Origin: Sandaracinus amylolyticus
GTDB taxonomy: Bacteria; Myxococcota_A; Polyangia; Polyangiales; Sandaracinaceae
Assembly (NCBI RefSeq): GCF_021631985.1
Contig: NZ_CP070225.1
Location: forward strand, 8,928,001 to 8,992,000
Direction of reading: 5' to 3'
Length of the DNA: 64,000 bases
In this document: positions 52,974 to 61,592 of the stretch, piece by piece
Layout of the letters: the number at the start of each line of letters is the position of its first letter
Position numbering within the stretch: the first letter of the stretch is position 1
Translations under genes and position numbers: made by a program
The notes under the pieces: generated by a model
Seen by the model: only the letters and a program-made list of their open reading frames with translations
Databases searched by the model: none
Told to the model about the DNA's origin: nothing

Positions 52974-53419
52974 CGAAGCGAATCGTGAGCGTGGCGATCT
53001 CGATCGCGCTCGTCGTGGGCGGATGCGCGGCGCAGAGCGCGCCGGAGCACGAGGCGCCGGAGCGCGAGACGACGAGCGGGGATCGCGAGCGCATCGAGGA
53101 CGCGCTCGTGTCGCTGGAGTCGATCGTCGATCACCAGGACGCGCTGGGGCTCGACGACGCGCAGCGCGAGGCGATGCGGGCGGAGACGCAGCGCGCGCAG
53201 CAGGAGCTCGTCGATCTCGAGTGGCGCCTCGGACGCGCGCGCGAAGCGCTCGCGCGGACGCTCGCGCCCGCACCGGTCGACGAGGAGGCGGCGATCGCCG
53301 CGGCACGCGAGGTCGCAGCGATCGAGGGCGAGATCGAGGTCGTGCACATGCGGATGCGCGTGCGACTGGGCAATGCGCTGCGCGCGCCGCAGCGCGAGGT
53401 GCTGGATCGGCTGCGCTGA
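52970..53419 (+). CDS. Coiled-coil lipoprotein, Spy/CnrX-like candidate
   Basis: A 149-residue lipoprotein (lipobox VVGGC). The mature protein is almost wholly helical and charged (DRERIEDALVSLESIVDHQD, QREAMRAETQRAQQELVDLE, EIEVVHMRMRVRLGNALR), with the size and LxxxQ/Rxx-rich hairpin layout of CpxP/Spy/ZraP/CnrX periplasmic proteins. It is fourth in the operon and overlaps the anti-sigma-like gene by ATGA. As in cnrYXH, it could be the periplasmic sensor for the sigma factor; metal-binding His are few, so metal sensing is doubtful. Confidence 0.7.
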   Translation: MTKRIVSVAISIALVVGGCAAQSAPEHEAPERETTSGDRERIEDALVSLESIVDHQDALGLDDAQREAMRAETQRAQQELVDLEWRLGRAREALARTLAPAPVDEEAAIAAAREVAAIEGEIEVVHMRMRVRLGNALRAPQREVLDRLR

Positions 53420-53427
53420 ACGTGCGC

Positions 53428-53460
53428 GAGCGCGGGCGGCGTGCTCGCCGTCCCGCGCTC
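53428..53460 (+). terminator. Bidirectional hairpin terminator candidate
   Basis: GAGCGCGGG-CGGCG pairs with CGCCG-T-CCCGCGCTC around the loop TGCT, with one bulged base. It lies between the convergent stops at 53419 and 53481. No T-run; a chance GC hairpin cannot be excluded. Confidence 0.6.
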
Positions 53461-53480
53461 GTCGTGATCGATTCGCGCGC

Positions 53481-53924
53481 TCAGAAGCCGGCTCCGCCGG
53501 TGCCTCCCGTCGTTCCGGTGGTGCCGCCGGTCGTGCCCGGGGCCATCACGTCCTCCTCGTCCTGCTGCTGCATGCCCGGCTCGTCGCCGAACGTCCCGCC
53601 CGGCGTTCCGGTGCCGGGCTGCAGGCCCTCGGAGCCGCTGGGCTCGCCCATCGTTCCGGTCTCGCCTTCGTACGTTCCGGTCGTGCCCTCGGGCTGCATC
53701 GGCGCGGCGCCGCTCGGCTGCTCGTACGCTTCGGGCTTCGCCTCGGGCTCGGTCTCCCACGTGCTCGGCTGCTGCTGCTGCTCGGGCTCGGTCGTGGGCT
53801 GGGTCGCGGGCGGCTCCTCGTAGGTCTCGCCGCGCCGCTCGCATCCCGCGGCCACGCCGGGCACCACGAGCGCCGTCACGATCAGCACGCCCCACCACTG
53901 CTTCTTCTTCGTCTCGTTCTGCAT
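53481..53924 (-). CDS. Low-complexity acidic lipoprotein
   Basis: A 147-residue protein with a basic start (MQNETKKKQWW), one hydrophobic stretch and a Cys in the context VAAGC that may be a lipobox. The rest is unstructured: Pro/Glu/Gln/Thr/Gly-rich, with PATQPTTEPEQQQQP and a Gly/Thr tail (TTGGTTGTTGGTGGAGF). No domain recognised. It may extend through the envelope as a flexible spacer. It is followed downstream by the hairpin shared with the ECF operon. Confidence 0.65.
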   Translation of the reverse strand: MQNETKKKQWWGVLIVTALVVPGVAAGCERRGETYEEPPATQPTTEPEQQQQPSTWETEPEAKPEAYEQPSGAAPMQPEGTTGTYEGETGTMGEPSGSEGLQPGTGTPGGTFGDEPGMQQQDEEDVMAPGTTGGTTGTTGGTGGAGF

Positions 53925-53978
53925 GTCGATTCTCGCTCCGTGGCCCGCCTGTCGGGCAAGAGCCACGCCGCGGCGCGC

Positions 53979-54386
53979 TCAGTCGATCCTGCGGCGCAGC
54001 ACCACGAGATGGCTCGGCTCGGTGCCGACGTGCTGGCGCTCCGCGGTCACCACGATCTCGACCGGATCGAGCGGCGCACGCGTCTCGAGATCGCCGTACT
54101 CGATGTCCGACTGATAACGCAGGAACCCGACGAACTGCGGCGCGCCGCCGCTCGGGATCATCCACACGCCGTAGCGCGAGAAGTCTTCGCCGAGCGACTG
54201 CGGCGCCGGGAGATCCGAGACCTGCACGTCGACGTCGCGGTGCGTGCCCTCACGCTCCACGTCGATCTCCGCCTTCGCCGCGGGCACGCGCTCCGTGCCT
54301 TCCGCGTGCACCTCCATCGGGGTCGTGCCGCACGCCGCGACGCCGAGCACGCAGGGGATCGCAAGCAGCAGTGTTCGTCCTCGCAC
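53979..54386 (-). CDS. Small lipoprotein of unknown function
   Basis: A 135-residue lipoprotein (lipobox GVAAC, Cys19). The mature region is mostly beta: KAEIDVEREGTHRDVDVQV, FSRYGVWMIPSGGAPQFVGF, LRYQSDIEYGDLET, PVEIVVTAERQ. The VWMIPSGGAPQ-x-x-GFLRY pattern suggests a periplasmic beta-sandwich, perhaps related to anti-sigma or zinc-finger-free sensor domains; I do not know the family. It precedes the low-complexity lipoprotein on the same strand. Confidence 0.7.
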   Translation of the reverse strand: MRGRTLLLAIPCVLGVAACGTTPMEVHAEGTERVPAAKAEIDVEREGTHRDVDVQVSDLPAPQSLGEDFSRYGVWMIPSGGAPQFVGFLRYQSDIEYGDLETRAPLDPVEIVVTAERQHVGTEPSHLVVLRRRID

Positions 54387-54542
54387 GCGTCACTCTCCTT
54401 CTGGTCGCGATGTCGGCGCGCCTGCGATCACCGTCAACGTGTGCTCGCGCGCCGCACGTGGCGTTCGGCGACCTCGTGCGCGTCGTCCGGGGCGCGCGAT
54501 CTCGCACTGCTGCGATTCGACGCCGCGCTATCCTCGCGCGCC

Positions 54543-55217
54543 GTGAGCCCTCGAGCCCTCGCCACCGTCGCGCTCGTGAGCGGTGCGCTCTTCGTCGCCG
54601 GCGTCGTGATCGACTCGCACGCGCTCCGGATGCTCACCAAGCCGCTGCCGGTGATCGCGATCGCGCTCTGGATCGTGCGCGCCGCGCCGCCGAGCGCGTA
54701 CCGGCGCGCGATCGTGCTCGGCCTCGGCGCATCGCTCGCGGGCGACGTGCTGCTCGAGCTCGCGTCGGGGATCCCTGCGCTCGCGAGCTCGCTCTTCATC
54801 GCGGGGCTGCTCGCGTTCCTCGTCGCGCACGTGCTCTACGTCCGCGCGTACACGAGCGACACCCGCGCGCTGCACCCGATGCGCGCGCTGCCCGCCTACG
54901 CCTACGGCGCGTTGATGCTCGTCGCGCTGTGGCCCGGGGTCGGCGGCATGGCCCTGCCGGTGACGCTCTACACGCTCGTGATCTGCACGATGTTGTGGCG
55001 CGCCGCGGCGCGCGTCGGGCACGTCGACGCGACCAGCGCGCGCCTCGCGCTGACCGGCGCGATCGTCTTCGCGCTGAGCGACTCGATGATCGCGCTCGGA
55101 CGCTTCGGCACGCACCTGGTGCCCGAGACGGTGCGCACCGGCTGGCCGCTCCGCGTCGCGATCATCACGACCTACTGGCTCGGCCAGTGGGCGATCGCCG
55201 CGTCGGCGAAGCGTTAA
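54543..55217 (+). CDS. YhhN-family membrane protein (lysoplasmalogenase-like)
   Basis: A 224-residue protein of seven or eight helices. Family landmarks are KPLPVIAIALWIV near the N-terminus, GLGASLAGDVLLEL (conserved Asp), LFIAGLLAFLVAHVLYV (conserved His) and GAIVFALSDSMIAL. Eukaryotic TMEM86 members hydrolyse the vinyl-ether bond of lysoplasmalogens; myxobacteria do make plasmalogen-like ether lipids, so the role is plausible here. Start is a GTG at 54543. Its TAA stop overlaps the convergent gene's stop (TTAA). Confidence 0.9.
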   Translation: MSPRALATVALVSGALFVAGVVIDSHALRMLTKPLPVIAIALWIVRAAPPSAYRRAIVLGLGASLAGDVLLELASGIPALASSLFIAGLLAFLVAHVLYVRAYTSDTRALHPMRALPAYAYGALMLVALWPGVGGMALPVTLYTLVICTMLWRAAARVGHVDATSARLALTGAIVFALSDSMIALGRFGTHLVPETVRTGWPLRVAIITTYWLGQWAIAASAKR

Positions 55218-55942
55218 CGCTCGACGGGCACCGACCACCCGGCGCGGGCGTCGCGATGGATCGCGCGCACCCGCTCCTCGAGGGTCGCGCCGCGCGCGCG
55301 CTTCCACCCGAGCCGTCGCATCGCGTGCGCGACCTGGAGCGGCCACACCCGCGGGGATGCCCAGAGCTCGAGCACCGGGAACACCACGACCCCGGTGATC
55401 GCGAGCGCGACGAGGCGCGCCATCGACGTGCGTGCCCAGAGCTCGCGCACCGTCCCGAACGACGCGTCGTTCGACCACGGTGGTGGCACCGGCTCGAACA
55501 CGTGCGAGAGCGTCTGCAGCCACACCGCGCCGAACGCGATCACGATCGCGCCGCTCACCGCGTGCGCGCCCAGCACCTCGCGCAGCCCGTGCGCCGCGAG
55601 CACCGCGAGCGCGAGCAGCGGCGCCATCACCAGCGCCCACGCGCCGTGCACCGCGACGTAGAACGCGAGCGCGATCGCCGCGCCCGCGATCGCTCCGTCG
55701 ATCTCGGCGTGCCCGCCGCGCGTCGCGAGCTGCACCGTGATCTCGGCGCAGAGCGCGAGCAGCGCGACGTTGACGATCGGCGTGCACAGGGCGTGGCCCC
55801 AGCGCGCGATCGCGCGGGTGTGGAACACCTCGTAGAGCTCGGTCTGCAGCTCTCCGTCGAGCACGCGCGTGTGCGCCGCTGGGACGATCAGCACGTCGTG
55901 GATCCACGCTCGAGCGCACCGCCAAGCTGCCGCGGATCCCAT
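55214..55942 (-). CDS. DUF962/Mpo1-like membrane protein
   Basis: A 242-residue protein with four or five helices. The N-terminal segment LQTELYEVFHTRAIARWGHA followed by LCTPIVNVALLAL resembles the Mpo1/DUF962 family, in which a conserved His lies before the first helix; those proteins act in fatty-acid alpha-oxidation in yeast. Another His-containing loop (TLSHVFEPVPPPW) fits this family. The C-terminus is basic and soluble. The ATG at 55942 is preferred over an upstream start that would add 48 unlike residues. Assignment is tentative. Confidence 0.65.
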   Translation of the reverse strand: MGSAAAWRCARAWIHDVLIVPAAHTRVLDGELQTELYEVFHTRAIARWGHALCTPIVNVALLALCAEITVQLATRGGHAEIDGAIAGAAIALAFYVAVHGAWALVMAPLLALAVLAAHGLREVLGAHAVSGAIVIAFGAVWLQTLSHVFEPVPPPWSNDASFGTVRELWARTSMARLVALAITGVVVFPVLELWASPRVWPLQVAHAMRRLGWKRARGATLEERVRAIHRDARAGWSVPVER

Positions 55943-56134
55943 GTCCAGGAGCCTACGCAGCGAATGGTTGCAAACGCAACCATCCCTCGGGGGAGACGCG
56001 CTCGAGCCGTCACGCCCGTGGCGCGCGCCCTCAGTCCAGCTGGAGTGCTCGTTGGCGGAGGGCGCGCACGGCAGCGTGCGGCGCACGCGGACGGGAGGGC
56101 CTTCCGCCGGCGAGCCGATCTTTTCGACACGCGC

Positions 56135-56383
56135 TCAGGCGCCCGAGAGGTTCGTCGGCAGTCGGGGCCGCAACATCATCACTGCGAGCACCACGAGCAC
56201 GGCCATGAACAGCATGCCCGCGCCCATCGCCGTGAAGAGCGGCACGATGCCGGTTCGCATCGTCTCCGCGAGCTCTTCGCCCGGGCTCATCGGCGCCGGC
56301 GTCTCCTGCGCATGCGCAGGGAGCGCGAAGAGGAGCCACGCGGCGAGAGCCGCCCATCCCGATCGAGACGACGCTCGGTCCAT
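56135..56383 (-). CDS. Small exported membrane protein
   Basis: An 82-residue protein with a signal peptide ending PAHAQ, a short acidic segment (PMSPGEELAETM) and a single C-terminal hydrophobic helix (about 48-70), ending RPRLPTNLSGA. GGAGG lies five bases before the ATG at 56383, supporting real translation. No family recognised. Divergent from the BPI-like gene at 56493. Confidence 0.7.
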   Translation of the reverse strand: MDRASSRSGWAALAAWLLFALPAHAQETPAPMSPGEELAETMRTGIVPLFTAMGAGMLFMAVLVVLAVMMLRPRLPTNLSGA

Positions 56384-56492
56384 GTCGTCCTCCTTCCACG
56401 CCAGCGAAGAGCACCGCGCGTGCCCAGCTCGCGCGTGCCGTGGCATCGGGCCTCGTGCGTGGCGCGATGGGACCCGGGTACCATCCGGCGCG

Positions 56493-58454
56493 ATGTACCG
56501 TTCGAGCTGCTTCACCTGGTCTCTGATCTCGTTCTCCTTCTTCCTCGTCGCGTGTGGCTCCGACGATCCCGCGCCGAGCGATGCCGCGATCGCCGACGCC
56601 GGCACCGATGCGCTCGTGATCCCCGACGCGGGCGGCGATCCGCTCGCGATCGCGTGCGTCGCGCCGGCGCACGGCGAGATGGTGCTGGGCAGCACCGGCG
56701 ACCCGATCCGGTTCGTCGCGGCGCTCGGCGATCCCACCGCGGTCGCGTCGGTGCGCATCGAGGGCGAGGCGGTCACGCCCGACGCGTTCGGGCTCGTGTC
56801 GCGCGATCTCGTCGCGCGCGAGGGCATCCAGAGCGTCGAGATCGCGATCACGCTCGAGGACGGCACCGAGCGCACCGAGCTCTGCAGCTTCGCGGTCGCG
56901 CCGCGCTACGCCGAAGCGAGCGAAGCGCTCGAGGGCACGGTGCTGCTGCAGCTCGGCACCGAGGCGATCCGCGGCGAGGGGGGCACCAGCCCCGACGCGA
57001 CGTCGCTCACCGACGTCGTGCGCACCGCGTCGAGCACGAGCGTCGCGGCGCGAGGCTTCGCGATCGGTCTGCCCGCGGGCCCGCAGACGCCTCCTTCGTG
57101 CGAGCCGGAGTGCCCCTCGGCGCACGTCACCCGCATCACCTACTCGGCCTCGCGCATCGTCGGCGACCCGATGCTCTCGATCAGCACCGGCGACACCGGG
57201 AGCATCCTGATCAACGGCGTCGTGCCGCGCATCGAGCTCGACGTGGCGGTCGACGCGATGGTCGCGTTCGAGGTGCCGGTCTCCGCGACCGGCACGGTCT
57301 CGATCGTCGACGTGATGGTGTACGCGGAGCTCGAGATCACCGAGGTCGGCGGCGAGCTCGCGCTCGTCACGGTGCGCTCCGATCTCTACGGCGGAGGCGT
57401 CAGCGCGTCGCTCACCGGGATCGCCGACGAGATGCAGCGCCTCGACGCGCAATACGCGACCGAGCAAGAGGTGGAGCGCGGCGACGCGCTCTCGATCCGT
57501 GCCGAGCTCGCGGGCGGTCTCGCCGACGCGGTGGGGACGCTGATCGACGAGGTGGTCGGCGCCGCCGCGCCCGAGGGACCGAGCACGCGCGTGCTCCCCT
57601 CGATCACATCGGGCACGAGCGCGCCGATCGAGATCGAGACCGTCGTGCGCGCGAGCCAGGTGAGCCCCGACTCGCTCGTGCTGCGCGTCGCGACGCGCTA
57701 CGACGCGCCGGGCCGTGGCGGCGGTGGTGGAGCGCCGACGCGCACGAGCCGCGGCGCGCCGATCTACGCGCTCGCGAGCGTCGCGCCGATCGAGACCGAG
57801 ACCCCCGCAGCGATCGCGGTCTCGAGCGCGGTGCTCTCGCAGGCGCTGCACGCGCACTGGCTCGCGGGTGGGCTCGAGGGCGTCGTCGCGCCGGACATGG
57901 TGGTCGCGCCGGACATGGTCGTGGCGCCGGACATGGTCGTCGCACCGGACATGGTCGTCGCCCCCGACATGATCCGGTTCACCTCGGCGCTCCCGGTGAT
58001 CGCGCGGCTCGGCGACGCGGGCGCGCTCTCGATCGGAGCGAGCTTCGAGGCGACGTTCGCGGGCCCCGCGCCCTACGGCGAGTCGACGACGGTGCGCGTC
58101 TCGGCGATCGCGGACGCGCGCCTCACCGGCACCGGCGCCGATCCCACCGTCGTCGTGGATCGACTGAGCGAGCTGCGGGTGTCGGTGCCCGCGGGCACGA
58201 GCGAGAGCGATCGCCGCACGCTGCGCAGCTATGCGGCGATCCTCGCGCATCACCTCGCGACGTTCGCGACGGGCGACGCGATGCCCGCGTTGCCCTTCGT
58301 CGGTCTGGTGGTCCCCGAGACGATCACGATCGACGGTGCGTCGGTCGCGACCGGCTTCGCCGCGGGCACGCGCTTGTCGGTGTCGGACGCCGACGTGTCG
58401 CTCGTGGGATCGCAGTTCCAGATCGCGGGCGACCTCGTCGCGATCACACCCTGA
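56493..58454 (+). CDS. BPI-like lipoprotein with five VVAPDM repeats
   Basis: A 653-residue lipoprotein (lipobox FLVAC). After a short Asp/Ala linker it is beta-rich throughout. Segments such as ITYSASRIVGDPMLSI, AVSSAVLSQALHAHWLAGGL and the ending with VVPETITIDGASVATGF and SVSDADVSLVGSQFQIAGD recall bacterial BPI/LBP-type lipid-binding proteins; this is a soft resemblance. Residues 464-493 are five VVAPDM hexapeptides inserted in a loop. Its TGA stop abuts the convergent hydrolase stop (TGATCA). Confidence 0.75.
   Translation: MYRSSCFTWSLISFSFFLVACGSDDPAPSDAAIADAGTDALVIPDAGGDPLAIACVAPAHGEMVLGSTGDPIRFVAALGDPTAVASVRIEGEAVTPDAFGLVSRDLVAREGIQSVEIAITLEDGTERTELCSFAVAPRYAEASEALEGTVLLQLGTEAIRGEGGTSPDATSLTDVVRTASSTSVAARGFAIGLPAGPQTPPSCEPECPSAHVTRITYSASRIVGDPMLSISTGDTGSILINGVVPRIELDVAVDAMVAFEVPVSATGTVSIVDVMVYAELEITEVGGELALVTVRSDLYGGGVSASLTGIADEMQRLDAQYATEQEVERGDALSIRAELAGGLADAVGTLIDEVVGAAAPEGPSTRVLPSITSGTSAPIEIETVVRASQVSPDSLVLRVATRYDAPGRGGGGGAPTRTSRGAPIYALASVAPIETETPAAIAVSSAVLSQALHAHWLAGGLEGVVAPDMVVAPDMVVAPDMVVAPDMVVAPDMIRFTSALPVIARLGDAGALSIGASFEATFAGPAPYGESTTVRVSAIADARLTGTGADPTVVVDRLSELRVSVPAGTSESDRRTLRSYAAILAHHLATFATGDAMPALPFVGLVVPETITIDGASVATGFAAGTRLSVSDADVSLVGSQFQIAGDLVAITP
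57882..57971 (+). repeat. Five 18-bp tandem coding repeats (VVAPDM)
   Basis: Five in-frame 18-bp units encode the identical hexapeptide VVAPDM. The units differ at five positions, and every difference is at a third codon position and silent, so the peptide has been conserved while the DNA drifted. Confidence 0.95.
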
Positions 58455-59195
58455 TCACCGCGACAGGAACGTCGCCGCGCGCGCCTCGAATTCCGGGCGA
58501 TCGTCGCCGAAGATCGCGCCGTGCCCGGCTTCGGGGCGGATCCACAGCGCGCCGCGCGGGATCGCCTCGTACATCTCGAGCGAGAGCGAGACCGAATAGA
58601 GCGGGTCGCGATCGCCCTGCACGATCAGCGTGCGCGCCTCGATGCGCGCGAGGTCGTCGCGCGTGAAGCACAGATCGTCGTGGCTCTCCGCGAAGTCCGC
58701 GGGCGTGCGCCAGAGCGCGCGGATCCGATCGTCGTCGTGGTGTCGCTCCCGCATCACGCGCCACTCCTCGTCGCTGCGCGGCGCGCTCGCGAACGCGCGC
58801 AGGATCGGTCGCGCCTGATCGGGGAAGCGCGGCGTCGCGCTGACGATCACCATCGCCGCCACGCGCGCGGGCTGCATCGTCGCGGCGTGCAGCAGGACGT
58901 TGCCGCCGAAGCTGAGGCCGATCGCGCGGAACGTCGCGACGTCGATCGCGTCGAGCAGCGCGAGCAGATCCTCGGCGCAGCGTCGATGCGTGAGCGGCCA
59001 CTCGTCGTTGCGGGTGGCTCCGTGCCCGCGCAGGTCGGGGACGATCAGGCGCCATCGTGTCGCGAGTGCGTCGAGGTCGAGCGCGTGGCGCCAGTCGCCG
59101 CCTGCACCGGTGAAGCCGTGCAGGAGCACGAGCGGCTCGCCCTCGCCGCGATCCTCGTAGTGCATGTCGATCCCGTTCACGTGAGTCGTGGTCAT
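58455..59195 (-). CDS. Alpha/beta hydrolase
   Basis: A 246-residue cytoplasmic alpha/beta-hydrolase. Landmarks are VLLHGFTGAGGDWRH (oxyanion region), VPDLRGHGATRND, nucleophile elbow GLSFGGNVLLH (Ser in GLSFG), acid in VQGDRDPLYS, and catalytic His in EAGHGAIFG. It fits the esterase/haloperoxidase-like branch; substrate unknown. The ATG at 59195 begins the domain; an upstream frame extension lacks a signal. Adjacent to the BPI-like gene's stop. Confidence 0.92.
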   Translation of the reverse strand: MTTTHVNGIDMHYEDRGEGEPLVLLHGFTGAGGDWRHALDLDALATRWRLIVPDLRGHGATRNDEWPLTHRRCAEDLLALLDAIDVATFRAIGLSFGGNVLLHAATMQPARVAAMVIVSATPRFPDQARPILRAFASAPRSDEEWRVMRERHHDDDRIRALWRTPADFAESHDDLCFTRDDLARIEARTLIVQGDRDPLYSVSLSLEMYEAIPRGALWIRPEAGHGAIFGDDRPEFEARAATFLSR

Positions 59196-59283
59196 GGCCG
59201 GATCCTGAGGAATTTCCGGGGGTCGTTGACAGCTGGGAAGGTGTTCCGGCAGGGTGCAGAGCCCGACACGACGAGCGCGACGC

Positions 59284-59799
59284 GTGCCCTCGAACCTCTC
59301 CCGCGTCCTCCTCTTCGTCGTGCTCTTGCTGGGCTGCGCCCCCGCGACGTTCGACTCGGGCGTCGCGCCCGACAAGCCCTACGGCGACGTCACGTTCGAC
59401 GAGGCGCTCGCGATCTGCGAGGCCGAGGCGGCGTTCCTCGAGCAGCAGCTCCCCGCGCGCGAGCGTGTGGAGCTGCAGTGCGCGCTCACCGCGCTCGCGA
59501 CGACCATCGACTCGGGCGACTGCGAGACGGCGCGCGGGGCCTGCATCGCGGTGACACCGGTGGTCGAGATCGATCGCTGCGCGCCGGCGCTCCCGCCGCC
59601 CACGAGCTGTCGCGTGACGGTCGGCGACTACGAGGCGTGCATCAGCTGGCGCATCCGCCAGGACGCGCGCCTGCACGCGTTCGCGACCTGCGGCGTGCTC
59701 GACGACGTGACCCAGCGCGAGACGCTCGACGAGATCCAGAGCGAGCCCGAAGCCGCAGCGTGCGCGCGGATGCGCCGCGACTGCCCCGCGCTCCTCTGA
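59284..59799 (+). CDS. Cys-containing lipoprotein of unknown function
   Basis: A 171-residue lipoprotein starting with GTG (signal VPSNLSRVLLFVVLLLGC). The mature part is mostly helical with ten Cys: DEALAICEAEAAFLEQQLPA, ELQCALTALATTIDSGDCET, CIAVTPVVEIDRC, YEACISWRIRQ, and CARMRRDCPALL at the end. This looks like a small disulfide-stabilised helical domain. A GTG ten codons upstream is a weaker start. Followed directly by the hairpin at 59806. Confidence 0.72.
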   Translation: MPSNLSRVLLFVVLLLGCAPATFDSGVAPDKPYGDVTFDEALAICEAEAAFLEQQLPARERVELQCALTALATTIDSGDCETARGACIAVTPVVEIDRCAPALPPPTSCRVTVGDYEACISWRIRQDARLHAFATCGVLDDVTQRETLDEIQSEPEAAACARMRRDCPALL

Positions 59800-59805
59800 G
59801 TTTTC

Positions 59806-59831
59806 GGAAGGGGTCATGGATGACCCCTTCC
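59806..59831 (+). terminator. Hairpin terminator, 11-bp perfect stem
   Basis: GGAAGGGGTCA (59806-59816), loop TGGA, then its exact complement (59821-59831), 6 bp after the lipoprotein stop. A TTTT precedes the stem, so it could also work for the opposite strand. Two GGGGCCCC-containing segments further downstream (about 59854-59896) may form more structure. Confidence 0.75.
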
Positions 59832-60048
59832 CCCGCCCGGCGAAGCCGGATCGGGGCCCCCATCCCTGAACGCTGCGCGCGGGGCCCCAGCCCCGCTTGC
59901 TCGTGCTCGCGAGCGCGCCACTCGATGACAGACACGTGTGCGCGAATCAGCGCGCTGGTGCGCCAGCTCCCGACTCCCGATCGTGCGATTTGCGATTCGG
60001 GACGTCCGGGACGATATGGCTCCGATTCAGGGGTGGAATTGGGCACAT

Positions 60049-60582
60049 ATGTCGGAGCATCAGCGCGCAGTCACGTCGGTGTCGCGTCTTCGTCTGACCT
60101 CGGTCCCGGTGGTGCTGATCGTCGACGATCACGTCGACACCGCCGAGATGTTCGCGGAGTACCTACGTCTCATCGGCGCGCGCTCGATCGTCACGTCGAG
60201 CGTCGCCCAGGCCGAGGCCTTGCTCGCGATGCTGCAGGTCGACGCCGTGGTGACCGACTACGCGATGCCAGGGGAGGACGGGCTCAGCCTCGTCCGCAAG
60301 ATCCGCGCGTCCGAGGCGTGCAACGCGCTGCCGGTGGTGATGGTCTCGGCCCATGACCGCGATGGCAACGTCGCCGAAGGCGCGCGCGCGCTGGGCGCGG
60401 ACTTCGTCGCGAAGCCGGTCGACGGCGATCACCTGATCGACGTCGTGCGCGCCGCGCTCGCCGAGGAGACGCGCCGCCGCGCCCAGCGCGATACCGATCC
60501 CGCGCCCGAGCATCTCCCCGCGCCGCGCGAGCTGATCGAGCTCCTGCCCGACGACTGGAAGCGCGACCCACGGCGCGAGTGA
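60049..60582 (+). CDS. Stand-alone response regulator (CheY-like receiver)
   Basis: A 177-residue protein. The receiver domain (about 19-140) shows the acidic pair in VLIVDDHVDTAEMF, phospho-acceptor in DAVVTDYAMPGEDG, Thr/Ser region VVMVSAHD and Lys in DFVAKPVDGD. The C-terminal 40 residues are polar and end in DDWKRDPRRE; there is no output domain. Likely a single-domain regulator served by a kinase elsewhere. The ATG at 60049 is chosen; another at 60016 is possible. Confidence 0.9.
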   Translation: MSEHQRAVTSVSRLRLTSVPVVLIVDDHVDTAEMFAEYLRLIGARSIVTSSVAQAEALLAMLQVDAVVTDYAMPGEDGLSLVRKIRASEACNALPVVMVSAHDRDGNVAEGARALGADFVAKPVDGDHLIDVVRAALAEETRRRAQRDTDPAPEHLPAPRELIELLPDDWKRDPRRE

Positions 60583-60584
60583 GC

Positions 60585-61544
60585 TCAGAGCCCGGAGCAG
60601 CCGCGGTCGAGCGCGATCTCACCGAATCGTTGTTCCCAACATCCCGGCGCGGGCGCCTGCGCGCCCGGCGTCAGCGGCGACCATCCGAGCCCGAAGGGCG
60701 TGCCTGCCGTGCTCGCGTAGAAGCGCATCGGGTAGTTGTGGCGATGTCGATAGTCGAACGCGCCGTGCGGCGGTGCGAGCGCGATCTCGACGAGCTCGCC
60801 GAGCCCGAGCGGCTGGCTCGTGTAGCGAGCGCCGACCATCGCGACGTAGTTCTCGACGAACGTGCGACCCGCGCCCCAGCCGAGCGGCAACGCGGGCAGG
60901 AGCTCGGCGAGGTGCATCTGCGATCCCGTCACCCACACGAGCGGCGCGTCGGGCGCGTCGAAGAGCGTGAGCTGCGCGGGCGCATGCTCCATCGCGACCG
61001 CGGCCTCGCTCGCCACGCGCCCGCCGTAGCTGTGCCCGAGCAGGTGCACTTGTCCGCCCTGCGCCTCGAACTCGGGCGCCGTCGCCGCTTCGATCGCGCG
61101 CGCGAGCCGACGGCCGTGCGGCCTCACGTGCGCCGCTGCATCGCGCTGCGCGAGCGGGAAGCGTCCGGTCGCCGCGTCGTCGAGCCAGCTGTACGCGACG
61201 ACGATCGTGTGTGGATCGTGGGCCACCAGCGTGCGCGCGAGATCGCGCATCCACGGCTCGAACTGGCGTCCTCGCGCGTCGATCGCGTCCCACGCGAGCA
61301 GGCCCGGCGCGTTGCGCACCGCGCGGCCCCAGCCCGGCGCCCAGCCGTGCACGATCACGCGCAGATGGCTCGGCGGCACCGATCCCGGCGCGACCGTGAC
61401 GAAGCGCGCGCCGTCCCATCGACCGAGGCGCGCCACCGGCTGCAGCGTCGACGACGGATCGCCCTCGAGCGGCGCGCTGCGCGGAGGTGGGAGCACACAT
61501 CCCAGCGCGAGGAGCGCACACCCGACGACGATCGCGCGACGCAT
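60585..61544 (-). CDS. Alpha/beta-hydrolase lipoprotein (lipase-like)
   Basis: A 319-residue lipoprotein (lipobox ALGC). The lipase-type fold is marked by VIVHGWAPGWGRAVRN (oxyanion loop), HTIVVAYSWLDDAA, nucleophile elbow LLGHSYGGRVASEAAV, acid candidates in LTLFDAPDAPLVW and a late His-rich stretch (FDYRHRHNYPMRFY) that may hold the catalytic His. The last Cys residues may form a disulfide. The extracytoplasmic location suggests action on lipids or esters outside the cell. Its stop lies 2 bp after the response-regulator stop, converging. Confidence 0.88.
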   Translation of the reverse strand: MRRAIVVGCALLALGCVLPPPRSAPLEGDPSSTLQPVARLGRWDGARFVTVAPGSVPPSHLRVIVHGWAPGWGRAVRNAPGLLAWDAIDARGRQFEPWMRDLARTLVAHDPHTIVVAYSWLDDAATGRFPLAQRDAAAHVRPHGRRLARAIEAATAPEFEAQGGQVHLLGHSYGGRVASEAAVAMEHAPAQLTLFDAPDAPLVWVTGSQMHLAELLPALPLGWGAGRTFVENYVAMVGARYTSQPLGLGELVEIALAPPHGAFDYRHRHNYPMRFYASTAGTPFGLGWSPLTPGAQAPAPGCWEQRFGEIALDRGCSGL

Positions 61545-61592
61545 GCACCTCTCTTGAGCGTGTGCGGCGCACGCCGCAAGAGGAGCGCGCCT

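Noticed and set aside
54371-58666. 1400-codon plus-strand open frame across several genes
   Set aside because: It runs antisense or out of frame through the YhhN, DUF962-like, small membrane and BPI-like genes; high-GC shadow frame.
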